Shown piece by piece: positions 1-9,100 of a DNA stretch of 64,000 bases. The DNA is from Amarobacillus sp046328225 (GTDB lineage: Bacteria; Chloroflexota; Dehalococcoidia; Tepidiformales; Tepidiformaceae), in the NCBI GenBank assembly GCA_046328225.1, contig JAXLWZ010000002.1:186001-250000 (forward strand), in the 5' to 3' direction. The notes beneath the pieces were generated by a model. That model was not told the DNA's origin. It saw only the letters and a list, made by a program, of their open reading frames with translations, and made no database searches. Every line of letters begins with the position of its first letter. Positions within the stretch are counted from its first letter, which is position 1. The translations under genes and the position numbers were made by a program.

Positions 1-2641
1 GGCGGTCGCCCGCGACGAGCGCGCGTTCACCGCGCATGAGCGATGTCACCGCATCCTCCGAAAGCACCTGGCTCGCTTCGTCGAAGACCACGACATCGAA
101 GAAGCGCCGCTCCGACCCCAGCAGCTGGCTCACCGAAAGCGGGCTCGCCATGAAGCAGGGCGTGAGCGCGGTGAGCACGTCCGGCGCTTCCGCCAGCAGC
201 CGCCGGATGGGCAGGTGCCGCGCCCGCTTCTGCGCCTCCCGCCGGATGAGCGCGGCCTGGTCCGGGAACTGGTTCATCACCTCGATGGCGCGTTCGCTGT
301 AGGCCCGGCGCACGCGGCGCGTGTTGCGGTCCAGGTGGGCTTTGTCCAGCTGCACGAATTCGTCCACGAGCCGCTGCTGGTTCGCGCCGTCGAAGGCCAC
401 GAGCTCGGGCTCGGCCGCCAGCGCCGCATCCAGGCACGACCGCAGCCAGGCGAAATCGAGCTGCCGTCCCCATGCCTCCGGCGGGAGCGCGCTTTCGCGG
501 ATGTGCGCCACGAACGCGCCCACGCCCAGCTCGGCGAGCCGTTCCTCGGCGTGGTGCACGGCCGGCACGCGCATCGCTGATTCGGGGTCGACCGTGAGCG
601 ACTCCAGCCAGGGCGTCATCTCCGCCAGGGGCATGGCCGAAAGGTCCCGACCGAAGAGTGCGCCGAACGTGCCCAGGTCGCCTGCCACGGCACCCGTGCG
701 CCCGCTCACCTCGCCCAGGGCCGCGAACTCGACCGGCTTCGAACCCGGCGCCGCCTTCTTCCAGGCATCACGAGCGGTCGCGACGGACCGCAGACCGTCC
801 ACGAGCCCCTTCGGCGAGGTGGGCGACTTCCGCAGCTTGCCCGCCGACTTCTTCGCCGACTTGAAGCCGCCGTTGAACCAGCGCGCGATGACGGCGGGCA
901 GGCCCCCGGATTCGGCCGGCCAGAGCGCCTTCACGCGCGCCTCGATGTCCTCATCGAACACGCCCGGCTGCCATTCGGCGAGCACGCCGTTCGCCAGCGC
1001 CGACGCCGCGAGCTGCTGGTTGAACGCCCCCGGCGTCGCCGCCTCGGGCGCGCCCGTGGTCTGCGCGAACGCGGCGGTGTCCGCTCGCAGCGCCGCCACC
1101 CCGCTCATGAGCGATGGCACCAGGTTCGTCATCGCCTGCGCCTCGGCGACGGTGCGCAGGCTGGCGTTCGCCCACGGGCAATCCGCCGCTCGCTGCACGA
1201 TGCGCGCGTCCACGGCGAGGTCTGCCAGCAGGTCATGCGCCTCCGTGATCGCGGCTTCGGTCAGGGGATGCAGCGCGTCGCCGCGCCAGCGCACCGGGCA
1301 CTCGGAGTCCGCCGGCAGCCGCAGGAGCCGCCCTTCGATGCCGTACACGCTCAGCCCCGAAGGCGACTGCGGCCGATGCACGCGCGTCGTGTGCGCCTTC
1401 AGCCGGGCGCGATGCTCCGCCAGCCGCTGCAACGGTGCGTCGTCCTCGACCGCGGGCGCGTTGCGCACGTTCGCCAGCGATTGCGCCAGCCGCGCCGCCA
1501 CCTGCTTCCGCGAAATGTCCGCGCCGTGCAGGTCGAGCGCGAGGTCGCCGAGCCCGCGCTGCTCCAGCCGCTTCAGCACCACTTCGAGCGCGGCCCGTTT
1601 TTCGGCCACGAAGAGGACGCGCTGGCCCGATGCCACCAGCCCGGCGATGAGGTTCGTGATGACCTGGCTCTTGCCCGTGCCCGGCGGCCCCTGCACCACG
1701 CCCGATTGGCCCGCCACGGCCGCGCGCACCACCCGGCTCTGGCTCGAATCCGAATCCAGCACCGCGAACTCCGTCGCGGGCGGTTCGCTGTCGAGGCTCT
1801 CGAGCGTGATCGGCACGCGCCGTCCGAGGATCGCCTCGCGCGCGTCCGGCGCCCCCGCCAGCGACGCCACGATGTCGTGCGCGGCGAGCGAATCGCCCGC
1901 CTGCTCCAGGTCCTTCACGATCGCCATCTTCTGGAACGAGAAGTTGCTCAGGATGAGGCGCGATTCGATCGCGAAGCCGGGGATGCCCGCGGCGGCCGCC
2001 GTCAGCCGTTCGTACACCTGCTCCAGGTCGGCGGCGCTGCCCTCGGGCTCGTCGTTCGCAGGTTCGGTGGTCTCCGCGGCATCTTCGGCTTTCGCGGCCT
2101 CCGCGGCTGGTTGGGGCGCCTCCGCCGCAGCAGCTTCTCCATGGAGGATGGTGTCCGCCGCGAGCACCTTCCCCATCGCCGCGAGCCGGGCCACCATCGC
2201 CGGGTTCAGTTGCGCCTCGCCCAGCCGTTCGAGCGTGTAGCTCACGCTGTCCGCGCCCTTGCGCCGCAACGCCGCCGGCACCAGGAGCACCGGCGCCGAG
2301 GCATCGCTGCCGCCATCGGGCTCCTGCCAGTGCGCGATCCCCGCCGCCACGAAGAGCGTCTCCAGCCCGCGCTCTTCCTGGTTCTCGACCGCTTTCGCGC
2401 GAATCCGCCGCAGGCGGTCGCCGACCTCCTTCGTCGTGGCATCGATGCGCACCGCGTCGCCGCCGATGAAGTCCGCCAGCACGCCGGGCATCGCCGTCAG
2501 GTCCAGCGTCCCCGAGCGCAGGTCGCGATAGAACAGCAGGTTGTTGCGCCGCGAGAAGTCCATGAGCCGCTCGCGCCAGTACGCCCGCGCGCGGTCGACC
2601 GCGGCCCTTCGCTGCTCGGAGATCGCCACTGCCTCGGTCAT
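1..2641 (-). CDS. DUF4011-type superfamily I helicase (3' end cut by window)
   Basis: The reading frame is open from an ATG at 2641 (reverse strand) to the window edge, about 880 residues, with the C-terminus outside. The N-terminus (RARAYWRERLMDFSRRNNLL) matches the start of DUF4011, which precedes DNA2/NAM7-type helicase cores. A Walker A motif GPPGTGKS lies near residue 317 and a Walker B-like VVVFDEASQV near residue 849, with a long insert between them, as in AAA_11/AAA_12 proteins. Family knowledge suggests an ATP-dependent nucleic-acid translocase; such proteins occur both in DNA repair and in defence islands. Nothing nearby identifies a defence system, so the role stays open. The downstream SDR is divergent. 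Confidence 0.82.
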   Translation of the reverse strand, partial: MTEAVAISEQRRAAVDRARAYWRERLMDFSRRNNLLFYRDLRSGTLDLTAMPGVLADFIGGDAVRIDATTKEVGDRLRRIRAKAVENQEERGLETLFVAAGIAHWQEPDGGSDASAPVLLVPAALRRKGADSVSYTLERLGEAQLNPAMVARLAAMGKVLAADTILHGEAAAAEAPQPAAEAAKAEDAAETTEPANDEPEGSAADLEQVYERLTAAAAGIPGFAIESRLILSNFSFQKMAIVKDLEQAGDSLAAHDIVASLAGAPDAREAILGRRVPITLESLDSEPPATEFAVLDSDSSQSRVVRAAVAGQSGVVQGPPGTGKSQVITNLIAGLVASGQRVLFVAEKRAALEVVLKRLEQRGLGDLALDLHGADISRKQVAARLAQSLANVRNAPAVEDDAPLQRLAEHRARLKAHTTRVHRPQSPSGLSVYGIEGRLLRLPADSECPVRWRGDALHPLTEAAITEAHDLLADLAVDARIVQRAADCPWANASLRTVAEAQAMTNLVPSLMSGVAALRADTAAFAQTTGAPEAATPGAFNQQLAASALANGVLAEWQPGVFDEDIEARVKALWPAESGGLPAVIARWFNGGFKSAKKSAGKLRKSPTSPKGLVDGLRSVATARDAWKKAAPGSKPVEFAALGEVSGRTGAVAGDLGTFGALFGRDLSAMPLAEMTPWLESLTVDPESAMRVPAVHHAEERLAELGVGAFVAHIRESALPPEAWGRQLDFAWLRSCLDAALAAEPELVAFDGANQQRLVDEFVQLDKAHLDRNTRRVRRAYSERAIEVMNQFPDQAALIRREAQKRARHLPIRRLLAEAPDVLTALTPCFMASPLSVSQLLGSERRFFDVVVFDEASQVLSEDAVTSLMRGERALVAGDR

Positions 2642-2749
2642 GCCGCCACCTCCGGCGCCGCCAGGACGCCCGCCCGCGATTCTACCGCCGCGTTTCGTTC
2701 GGCTCAGCGCGGTGCACTATCCTGCGCGGGGATTCACGGAGGGAACGGC

Positions 2750-3535
2750 ATGGGCAGGCTCGAAGGCAAGGTCGCAATCGTCACCGGCGGGTGCTCGGGC
2801 ATCGGCAAGCGCACCGCCGAGCGCTTCGTCGAAGAGGGCGCGCGCGTCTTCATCGGCGACCTCAACGGCGACGGCATCGGCGCCATGATCGGCCAGCTCG
2901 GCCACAACCAGTGCGATGGCGCCGCCCTCGATGTGCGCGACGAAGCCGCCGTCGAGAAGATGGTGGCCGCCGCCGTGCGCCGCTTCGGCCGTATCGATAT
3001 CGCCTTCAACAACGCCGGCACGGGCCACTTCTCGCCCGTCCAGGAGTACGCCCTCGCCGACTTCGAACGCATCGTCGGCATCTGCCTCACGGGCACCTTC
3101 CTCTGCATCAAGCACGAAGCGAAGCAACTCATCGGCGCGGGCCGCGGCGGCTCCATCATCAACGTCGCCAGCGTGAACGCCCTCCAGGCCACCGAGGGCT
3201 TCGCCGCCTACTGCTCGGCGAAGGCGGGCGTCGCCATGCTCACGAAAGTGGCCGCGCTCGAACTGGGCCGCCACAACATCCGCGTCAACGCCATCGGGCC
3301 CGGGCTCATCAACACGCCGCTCACCGTGGGCATGATGTCCCGCCCCGCACTGGCGGAGGCGTTCGTGCACGAATCGCCCATGGGCCGCGTGGGCGAACCG
3401 GACGACGTCGCCGGCCTCGCCCTCTACCTGGCCTCCGACGATTCGACCCTCATGACCGGGCAGACGCTCTATATCGACGGCGGCCAGAGCCTGAAGAAGT
3501 ACCCGGAGATGTTCAGCGCGATTGCCCCGGGGTGA
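2750..3535 (+). CDS. SDR family oxidoreductase
   Basis: 261-residue classical short-chain dehydrogenase/reductase. The Rossmann motif TGGCSGIG is at residues 12-19, followed by NNAG, an active-site YxxxK (YCSAK) and a C-terminal TGQTLYIDGG. It should use NAD(P)(H) to oxidise or reduce an alcohol or carbonyl; the substrate cannot be read from sequence. The start is supported by GGAGGG at 2738-2743, 6 nt upstream. It is transcribed divergently from the helicase, and its last 23 bases overlap the 3' end of the converging AMIN-like lipoprotein gene. It is one of three unlinked SDR genes in the window. Confidence 0.9.
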   Translation: MGRLEGKVAIVTGGCSGIGKRTAERFVEEGARVFIGDLNGDGIGAMIGQLGHNQCDGAALDVRDEAAVEKMVAAAVRRFGRIDIAFNNAGTGHFSPVQEYALADFERIVGICLTGTFLCIKHEAKQLIGAGRGGSIINVASVNALQATEGFAAYCSAKAGVAMLTKVAALELGRHNIRVNAIGPGLINTPLTVGMMSRPALAEAFVHESPMGRVGEPDDVAGLALYLASDDSTLMTGQTLYIDGGQSLKKYPEMFSAIAPG

Positions 3536-4181
3536 ATTGCACGTCGATGACCAGGCGGTAGGGGTTCTCCAGCTGCGAGACCCTGAAGTTCTGCCTGCCC
3601 GCGATACCCGCCGCCCAGGCGAGCACGGCCTCGAAGTCGCACGTCTGGCGGGCCTGCAGGATCGTCTTGCCCGGGCCCGGGATGGTCTGTTGCGCGAACG
3701 TGACCTGGCCCGCGTCGTTGTGGGCCGCCGCGCCCCGGAAGGTGACCGCAAGCGTGGCCGTGCCGGGCAGTGTCACCGGCTGGCCCGAACCGCACGACGC
3801 CACCGAAGGCACGTACTCCACGCGCGCGGCGGGGAGCGCGCCCGTGAATTCGAAGACGATGCGGTCCCAGCCGCTCTCCTCGGGGTGGACGCCGATGCGG
3901 ACATCGCGCAACAGGGCGGCCCCCGTGAACCCCGACGGCACGCGGGCGGGCATCTCCACGGGGCTCGTGGTGCTGGTGCCGGCCGTGGCCGTTGCGGGTG
4001 CCGGGGACGATGTGCTCGCGGCCGTGGCGCTGGCGGCCGCCGTGGGCGCAGGCGCCGTCGCGGACGAAGCCGGCGTTGGCGTGGGCTTCGCGTCGTCGTC
4101 GCCACAGGCGGCGAAGGTGACCGCGGCGCCCGCCAGCGCGGCGGCGATGAGCACGAGCCGGGGACCAGTTCGGAACTTCAT
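3513..4181 (-). CDS. AMIN-like domain lipoprotein
   Basis: 222-residue predicted lipoprotein. A signal peptide ends in a lipobox (VTFAAC), followed by a Thr/Ala/Ser/Pro-rich linker to about residue 75. A C-terminal beta-rich domain (SGWDRIVFEFTG, then VIDVQFTPG) resembles the AMIN-like domain of actinobacterial and Chloroflexota exported proteins. It is likely anchored on the outer face of the cytoplasmic membrane; function unknown. I start at the ATG before the signal peptide rather than at an upstream Met that adds a non-exported extension. No Shine-Dalgarno precedes it; TACACT lies 7 nt before the ATG, so the transcript may be leaderless. The stop lies inside the converging SDR gene. Confidence 0.8.
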   Translation of the reverse strand: MKFRTGPRLVLIAAALAGAAVTFAACGDDDAKPTPTPASSATAPAPTAAASATAASTSSPAPATATAGTSTTSPVEMPARVPSGFTGAALLRDVRIGVHPEESGWDRIVFEFTGALPAARVEYVPSVASCGSGQPVTLPGTATLAVTFRGAAAHNDAGQVTFAQQTIPGPGKTILQARQTCDFEAVLAWAAGIAGRQNFRVSQLENPYRLVIDVQFTPGQSR

Positions 4182-4331
4182 TGGAGGGAGTGTACGGCCC
4201 GGCGCGGCCGCCAACCGTGAAGTGCGTGCGCGGACGTATCGAACACGTAAACTCCGTCTCGCGCCCGGGAGTGCGGCGGGTGCTAGAGTAGGCAGTGCGG
4301 CCCGGTCGTTCCCGGGCGAAGGTGGTTGGCT

Positions 4332-4595
4332 ATGTTTGGATCGCTGGGTACGCCGGAGATCGTCATCATCGCGGTGGTGCTGATTCTCCTGTTCGGAGTG
4401 GGCAAGCTGAGCGGCCTCGGGAAGGACCTCGGCAGCTCGGTCAAGGAATTCCGCCGCGCCGTGAAGGACGAAGACGAAACGAAGACGCCGCCGGCTCAGG
4501 CGACGACGCAACTGCCGTCCCCGCCGACCGCGCAGCAGCAGCCGCCCGCGCAGCAGACCGAGACCAAGCGCGACAACCAGCCGGGCATCTTCTAG
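4332..4595 (+). CDS. tatA: Twin-arginine translocase subunit TatA
   Basis: 87-residue protein with the TatA/E layout: a short N-terminus (MFGSLGTPE), one membrane helix (IVIIAVVLILLFGVGKL), an amphipathic helix (GLGKDLGSSVKEFRRAV) and a polar Gln/Pro-rich tail. TatA oligomers form the passage for folded proteins exported by the Tat system. GAAGGTGG at 4319-4326 supports the ATG at 4332 over an in-frame TTG at 4326. No tatC or tatB is adjacent, so this is an isolated subunit gene closed by a strong terminator. Confidence 0.93.
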   Translation: MFGSLGTPEIVIIAVVLILLFGVGKLSGLGKDLGSSVKEFRRAVKDEDETKTPPAQATTQLPSPPTAQQQPPAQQTETKRDNQPGIF

Positions 4596-4620
4596 GCCGC
4601 GCGCTCGCAATCCACGTACA

Positions 4621-4650
4621 AAGGCGCCGCTCATGCGGCGCCTTTTCGTT
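4621..4650 (+). terminator. Rho-independent terminator after tatA
   Basis: A perfect 10-bp inverted repeat (4621-4630 with 4635-4644), 4-nt TCAT loop and following T-rich run. It lies 25 bases after the tatA stop and separates it from the secreted-protein genes. Confidence 0.88.
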
Positions 4651-4886
4651 GCCCGCCCGTTTAGCAGGCACCACCGCGACCACCCGGGACATCGCCGCGC
4701 GCTCGCCATGAAAGCGCCCCGTGCCATCGGTGCGGTGGGCCGCCGCGAGCGGGGGTTTCCCCATCGCCGATTGGGGTTGTCCCGCCCCGCGACAGGGGAC
4801 TGTGCCCATTAAGGGTCCCGCCGCCCGTGCGTACCCTCGTCCTGACCCATCCCGCCGTCTCGCGCGGGAACACCGGAGAAGCGACG

Positions 4887-5666
4887 ATGCGAAAGCGCGC
4901 CCTCACCCTTGCACTCCTCGTCCCCGCGGTCGCGACGTTGGCCGCCGCCGCCGCGAACGGCCACGACGCCCGCGCCACCTCGCAGCTCTCGCTCGGCTGG
5001 AACAACGTCGCCTACATGGGCGATACCCGCCCGCCCTCCGAGGCGCTTTCGGGCATCGCCGGCAAGTACGCCGCCGTCTACCGCTGGAACCCCGGGTCGC
5101 AGTCGTACGACATGTACGCCCCCGGTGCGCCTTCCTATGCCAATTCCATGACCTCGCTCTCCACCGGCGACGCCGTCTGGATCAACGTCACCGGCAGCGG
5201 CGGTTCGCTCCCCAGCCTGAACACGAGCGGCGGCACGGGCGGCACCAGCGGCCCCGGCAAGGTCGCCATCCCGGCCAGCGCCTTCCTCCCCGCGAGCGAC
5301 CTCGCGCTCTACGAGAAGACCTTCAACGAGCTCCGCCCCGCGGGCACCGATGACGCCTCGAAGCGCTACTACGCGCCCGTGAACCTGCCCGACGGCGCCA
5401 CCATCTCGAGCATGACCGCGCACTTCGAGGCCACCGGCGGCGATGTCCAGGTCCGCCTCGATTACACCCCGCTCGGCAACGGCAGCACCACCGCCAACAT
5501 CTTCAAGCTCGTCGAAGTGCTCTCCTCCGCCGGCGCGTCGCCACAGACCGCCACCGCCTTCGCCCACACGGTCGATAACGGCACGAACGTCTACTTCCTG
5601 GTCGTCGACCTGACGGGCGGCGCCGGCACGAAGCTCCGCGGCGTCTCCATCGCCTACACGAGGTAA
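4887..5666 (+). CDS. Secreted protein of unknown function
   Basis: 259 residues with an N-terminal signal peptide (RKRALTLALLVPAVATLAAAA). The mature N-terminal part (LGWNNVAYMG, AVYRWNPGSQSYDMYAPG, GDAVWINV) resembles a Trp/Gly-rich module frequent in exported Chloroflexota proteins. A Gly/Ser/Thr linker near residues 115-130 leads to a beta-rich C-terminal domain. The start is supported by GGAGAA at 4875-4880. The stop is 4 bases from the start of the large IPT-repeat protein, so the two are probably co-translated and may act together on the cell surface. I cannot assign a biochemical role. Confidence 0.75.
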   Translation: MRKRALTLALLVPAVATLAAAAANGHDARATSQLSLGWNNVAYMGDTRPPSEALSGIAGKYAAVYRWNPGSQSYDMYAPGAPSYANSMTSLSTGDAVWINVTGSGGSLPSLNTSGGTGGTSGPGKVAIPASAFLPASDLALYEKTFNELRPAGTDDASKRYYAPVNLPDGATISSMTAHFEATGGDVQVRLDYTPLGNGSTTANIFKLVEVLSSAGASPQTATAFAHTVDNGTNVYFLVVDLTGGAGTKLRGVSIAYTR

Positions 5667-5670
5667 CGAC

Positions 5671-8600
5671 ATGACACACCAGGCCCGCGGCCATCGGCTC
5701 GCCCGGCGTTCGTGGGCAGCCGCGGCCCTCCTGCTGGGGCTCTTCCTCGCCCTCGGTCCCGCGCAGCGCCCGGCGCGCGCCACCACCGAGGACGCCATCA
5801 CTTACACCATCTCCCAATCGCCGGCCCTCGGCGCCGTCCTCCAGGTCGGCCAGGTGCTCGCTTTCTCGGTCAACATCACCGACGCCCCGAACGCGCACTC
5901 CGGGCCCGTCGTGTTCGACCTCCGCAAGCCCGCGAACACGACCTACGCCGGCTTCGGGCAGCAGGCGGGCAACATCATCACCTCCTGCGCCGATAACACG
6001 CCCTCCGCGGGCTACGTTCGCTGCACCATCGGCGCGGGCGGTGCCCAGCCCGGCGGCGCGCTCTCCACGGGCGGCACCGAGATCGTCATCAACCTCACGA
6101 TCGATCCCTCCGCCGCGGGCACCATCTACAGCGATAACACCATCGCCGGCATCGTCAGCGACCCCGGCACCGGCTTCCGCAACTCCGGCGATGCAGCCGA
6201 CACCATCGGCGGCGGCGATTCCTACGACGCCTCCGTCGGCGGCTTCACCGTCGCCAACATCCTCGGCGCCAACGCCAACATCACCGTCGCCACGGCCGCG
6301 TCGCCCGCCGCGCTCTTCGAAGGCAGCCTCACGACGGTCACGGTCAGCTTCAGCCACGCCCTCGGGTCCCTCGGCCCGACGGTCCAGCCGGTCGATGTCA
6401 GCGTCACGAACGGCGACGTCCAGGCCGGCACCGTCTCCTGCCCGAACGGCACCGGCGTCGCCTCCGTGACATCGAACACGGCGCGCTGCACCGGCTCCAC
6501 CATCGCGAGCGGCTCGACGCTCTCGTTCCAGGTGCGCACGCGCGATACCGCGGCCGGCGACGACCTGGTCGCGACGCTCGTCGCCCCCAGCCTGGGCCTT
6601 CCCGCGAACGAGGCCGCCTCCGCGCCCGCGGGCACGGCCATCACCACCGTCACCGTCAGCGAAGTCGGCCTCGAATCCACCTCGTCCCCGGCGTGGGCGC
6701 TGGGCGTGCCGATTGCCGTGTGCACGGCCACCGTCTTCGCCGACATCGTCAGCGATAGCGCCGCCGGGTCCGCGCAGGCCGCGGGTGTCGCCGGGACTTC
6801 GAACCTCACCCCCGTGAGTCCGCTCGCCTCCGGCGACTTCACCGTCACCGGCCCGGGCGGCGCGATCTCGTACTCCTACCTCGACAGCAGCACCTGCGGC
6901 GGTGCCCAGAGCGGCGTCTCCTTCACGCCGAACAACGCCGGCAGCTACACCGTCACCGCCGGGTACAACGGCGACACCACGAGCCTTTCGACCCAGGCCG
7001 TGACCCGCGGCACGAACGTACTCTCCCTCGCCGTGCAGGCGAACAACCCGGTGCCCGCCATCTCCGGCCTCTCCCCCGCGACCACGACCGCGGGCGGGGG
7101 CACCTTCACCCTCACCGTGAACGGCTCGAGCTTCGTCGCGGGCTCCGTCGTGCGCTGGAACGGCTCCGACCGCTCGACCACGTACGTCAACGGCGGGCAG
7201 CTCACCGCCACCATCACTTCGGCCGATATCGCCGCCGCGGGCAGCGCGACGGTGACCGTGTACAACCCGGCGCCGGGCGGCGGCTCCTCCGGCGGCTCGA
7301 CCTTCAGCATCGGCGGCGCGCCCAACCCGGCGCCGGGCATCTCCAGCCTCAGCCCCTCGAGCGCGAACGCCGGCAGCGCCGGGTTCACCCTCACCGTCTA
7401 CGGCACGAGCTTCGTCAGCGGCGCCACCGTCCTCTGGAACGGCGCGAACCGCTCGACCACCTTCATCAGCAGCACCCAGCTCCTGGCCACCATCGCCGCG
7501 GCCGATATCGCCAGCGTGGGCACCGCCAACGTCTCCGTGACGAACCCGGCGCCCGGCGGCGGCACATCGCTCACCCTGCCGTTCAGCATCGGCTCGGCCC
7601 CGAACGGGCAGCCGTCGCTGGGGAGCATCTCCCCCTCGGCGGGCAACGTCGGCGGCACCGGCTTCACCCTCACCGTGAACGGCTCCAGCTTCACCGCCTC
7701 GTCCGTCGTCCGCTGGAACGGATCCGACCGCACGACCACCTTCGTTTCGGCCACGCAGCTCACGGCAGCCATCCCCGCGAGCGACCTCGCCGCGACGGGC
7801 AGCGCGAGCATCACCGTCTCGACGCCCGCCCCCGGCGGCGGCACCTCCAACGCCGCCTCCTTCGCCATCAACAACCCGGCGCCCGCGGTCACGGGTCTCA
7901 ACCCCAGCTCGGCGCCCGCCGCGAGCGGCACCTTCACCCTCACGGTGAACGGCACCGGCTTCGTCAACGGATCGAAGGTGCGCTGGAACGGCAACGACCG
8001 CACGACCTTCTTCACGAGCGCTACGCAGCTCACGGCCACGATCGATGCCGCCGACGTCGCGAACGCCGGGACGGCCGCCGTGACCGTGTTCAACCTCGCG
8101 CCCGGGGGCGGCACCTCGCCCGCGTCCACGTTCACGATCACGAACGCGGCGCCCGGCACGCCCAGCCTTTCGCCCAACAACGTGGTCGCCGGTTCGGCCG
8201 CGTTCACGCTCACGGTCGATGGCACGGGCTTCACCAGCGCCTCCAAGGTGCGCTGGAACGGCCAGGACCGCCCGACCGTCTTCGAATCCGCCACCCGCCT
8301 CACGGCCGACATCACCGCCGCCGACATCTCCGCCGCGGGCACGGCGAACGTCGTCGTGTTCACGCCCGCGCCCGGCGGCGGTACCTCGCCCGCGGCCGTG
8401 TTCACCATCGCCAACCCGCTGCCCGCGGTGAGTGCACTTTCGCCCACGAGCACGGCCGCGAACGGCGCCGCCTTCACCCTCACGGTCACGGGTTCGAACT
8501 TCGTGCGAGCGTCCATCGTGCGCTGGAACGGGCTCGACCGGCCGACCACCTTCGTGAACTCCGGCCAGCTCACGGCCGCGATTACCGCCGCCGACATCCT

Positions 8601-9045
8601 CGCCGAAGGCACCGCCGACGTGACCGTGTTCAACGCCGCCCCGGGCGGTGGCATCTCCGCCAGCCAGACGTTCACCATCGGCACGCCCGCCACCACCGCC
8701 ACCGACCAGCTCGTCGCGCTCACGGGCACCGCTGGCCAGCCGTTCGGCCGCAGCCGGCTCACCTTCCGCGCGACCACGGGCAACCTCTCCGGTATCTCCG
8801 CCGTCTCCTTCGTCATCAAGCGCGCGAGCGACGGCAAGTACTGGAACGGCGCCACCTCGTCCTGGCAGAGCGACGTCTTCGCCAACGGCGGCACCGATTC
8901 CGATGGCGACCTCGCGTGGACGTACGAAGTCACCGGCGCGGCCCGCCGCCAGTTCGTCTCCACGCAGGTCGAAATCGAAGTGCGCGCCACCGTCAGCGGC
9001 CTGCCCTACGCCGGGACCGCGAAACCCACCATGCTCATCCGCTGA
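5671..9045 (+). CDS. Large secreted IPT/TIG-repeat protein
   Basis: 1124-residue exported protein. A signal peptide (residues 1 to about 36, cleavage near PARATT) is followed by beta-rich DUF11-like material and an Ig-like segment (FTPNNAGSYTVTAGYNGD, near residue 420). Six IPT/TIG-type repeats of about 90 residues occupy residues 459-1004, each carrying FTLTV(N/D)G, VRWNG and APGGG. A non-repetitive domain of about 120 residues closes the protein. No LPXTG motif, membrane helix or catalytic motif is visible, so it looks like an extracellular scaffold or adhesin. The ATG follows GAGG at 5660-5663 and the upstream gene by 4 bases. Confidence 0.82.
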   Translation: MTHQARGHRLARRSWAAAALLLGLFLALGPAQRPARATTEDAITYTISQSPALGAVLQVGQVLAFSVNITDAPNAHSGPVVFDLRKPANTTYAGFGQQAGNIITSCADNTPSAGYVRCTIGAGGAQPGGALSTGGTEIVINLTIDPSAAGTIYSDNTIAGIVSDPGTGFRNSGDAADTIGGGDSYDASVGGFTVANILGANANITVATAASPAALFEGSLTTVTVSFSHALGSLGPTVQPVDVSVTNGDVQAGTVSCPNGTGVASVTSNTARCTGSTIASGSTLSFQVRTRDTAAGDDLVATLVAPSLGLPANEAASAPAGTAITTVTVSEVGLESTSSPAWALGVPIAVCTATVFADIVSDSAAGSAQAAGVAGTSNLTPVSPLASGDFTVTGPGGAISYSYLDSSTCGGAQSGVSFTPNNAGSYTVTAGYNGDTTSLSTQAVTRGTNVLSLAVQANNPVPAISGLSPATTTAGGGTFTLTVNGSSFVAGSVVRWNGSDRSTTYVNGGQLTATITSADIAAAGSATVTVYNPAPGGGSSGGSTFSIGGAPNPAPGISSLSPSSANAGSAGFTLTVYGTSFVSGATVLWNGANRSTTFISSTQLLATIAAADIASVGTANVSVTNPAPGGGTSLTLPFSIGSAPNGQPSLGSISPSAGNVGGTGFTLTVNGSSFTASSVVRWNGSDRTTTFVSATQLTAAIPASDLAATGSASITVSTPAPGGGTSNAASFAINNPAPAVTGLNPSSAPAASGTFTLTVNGTGFVNGSKVRWNGNDRTTFFTSATQLTATIDAADVANAGTAAVTVFNLAPGGGTSPASTFTITNAAPGTPSLSPNNVVAGSAAFTLTVDGTGFTSASKVRWNGQDRPTVFESATRLTADITAADISAAGTANVVVFTPAPGGGTSPAAVFTIANPLPAVSALSPTSTAANGAAFTLTVTGSNFVRASIVRWNGLDRPTTFVNSGQLTAAITAADILAEGTADVTVFNAAPGGGISASQTFTIGTPATTATDQLVALTGTAGQPFGRSRLTFRATTGNLSGISAVSFVIKRASDGKYWNGATSSWQSDVFANGGTDSDGDLAWTYEVTGAARRQFVSTQVEIEVRATVSGLPYAGTAKPTMLIR
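7045..8682 (+). repeat. Six tandem IPT/TIG coding repeats
   Basis: Repeat starts at 7045, 7324, 7603, 7873, 8143 and 8413, with unit lengths of 279, 279, 270, 270 and 270 bases for the first five. Each unit encodes one beta-sandwich module with conserved FTLTV, RWNG, QLTA and PAPGGG. The copies are clearly diverged, so the array is not a recent expansion. Confidence 0.9.
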
Positions 9046-9100
9046 GCCTGTTCGCCGCATGCAGTGGGCCGCCCCGGCGGCGGCCCGCTACCATGTCCGC

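Noticed and set aside
321..2240. Long plus-strand open frame opposite the helicase
   Set aside because: It is the mirror frame of the reverse-strand DUF4011 helicase; the translation is low-complexity Ser/Arg/Ala with no motifs, whereas the reverse strand has Walker A and B.
1..2641. Helicase as part of a phage-defence island
   Set aside because: DUF4011 helicases do occur in defence loci, but the visible neighbours are an SDR, a lipoprotein and tatA; nothing else supports a defence system.
5503..9060. 1185-residue reverse-strand open frame opposite the IPT-repeat gene
   Set aside because: Gly/Arg/Glu/Val-rich shadow typical of high-GC DNA; the plus strand encodes a signal peptide and six clear IPT/TIG repeats.
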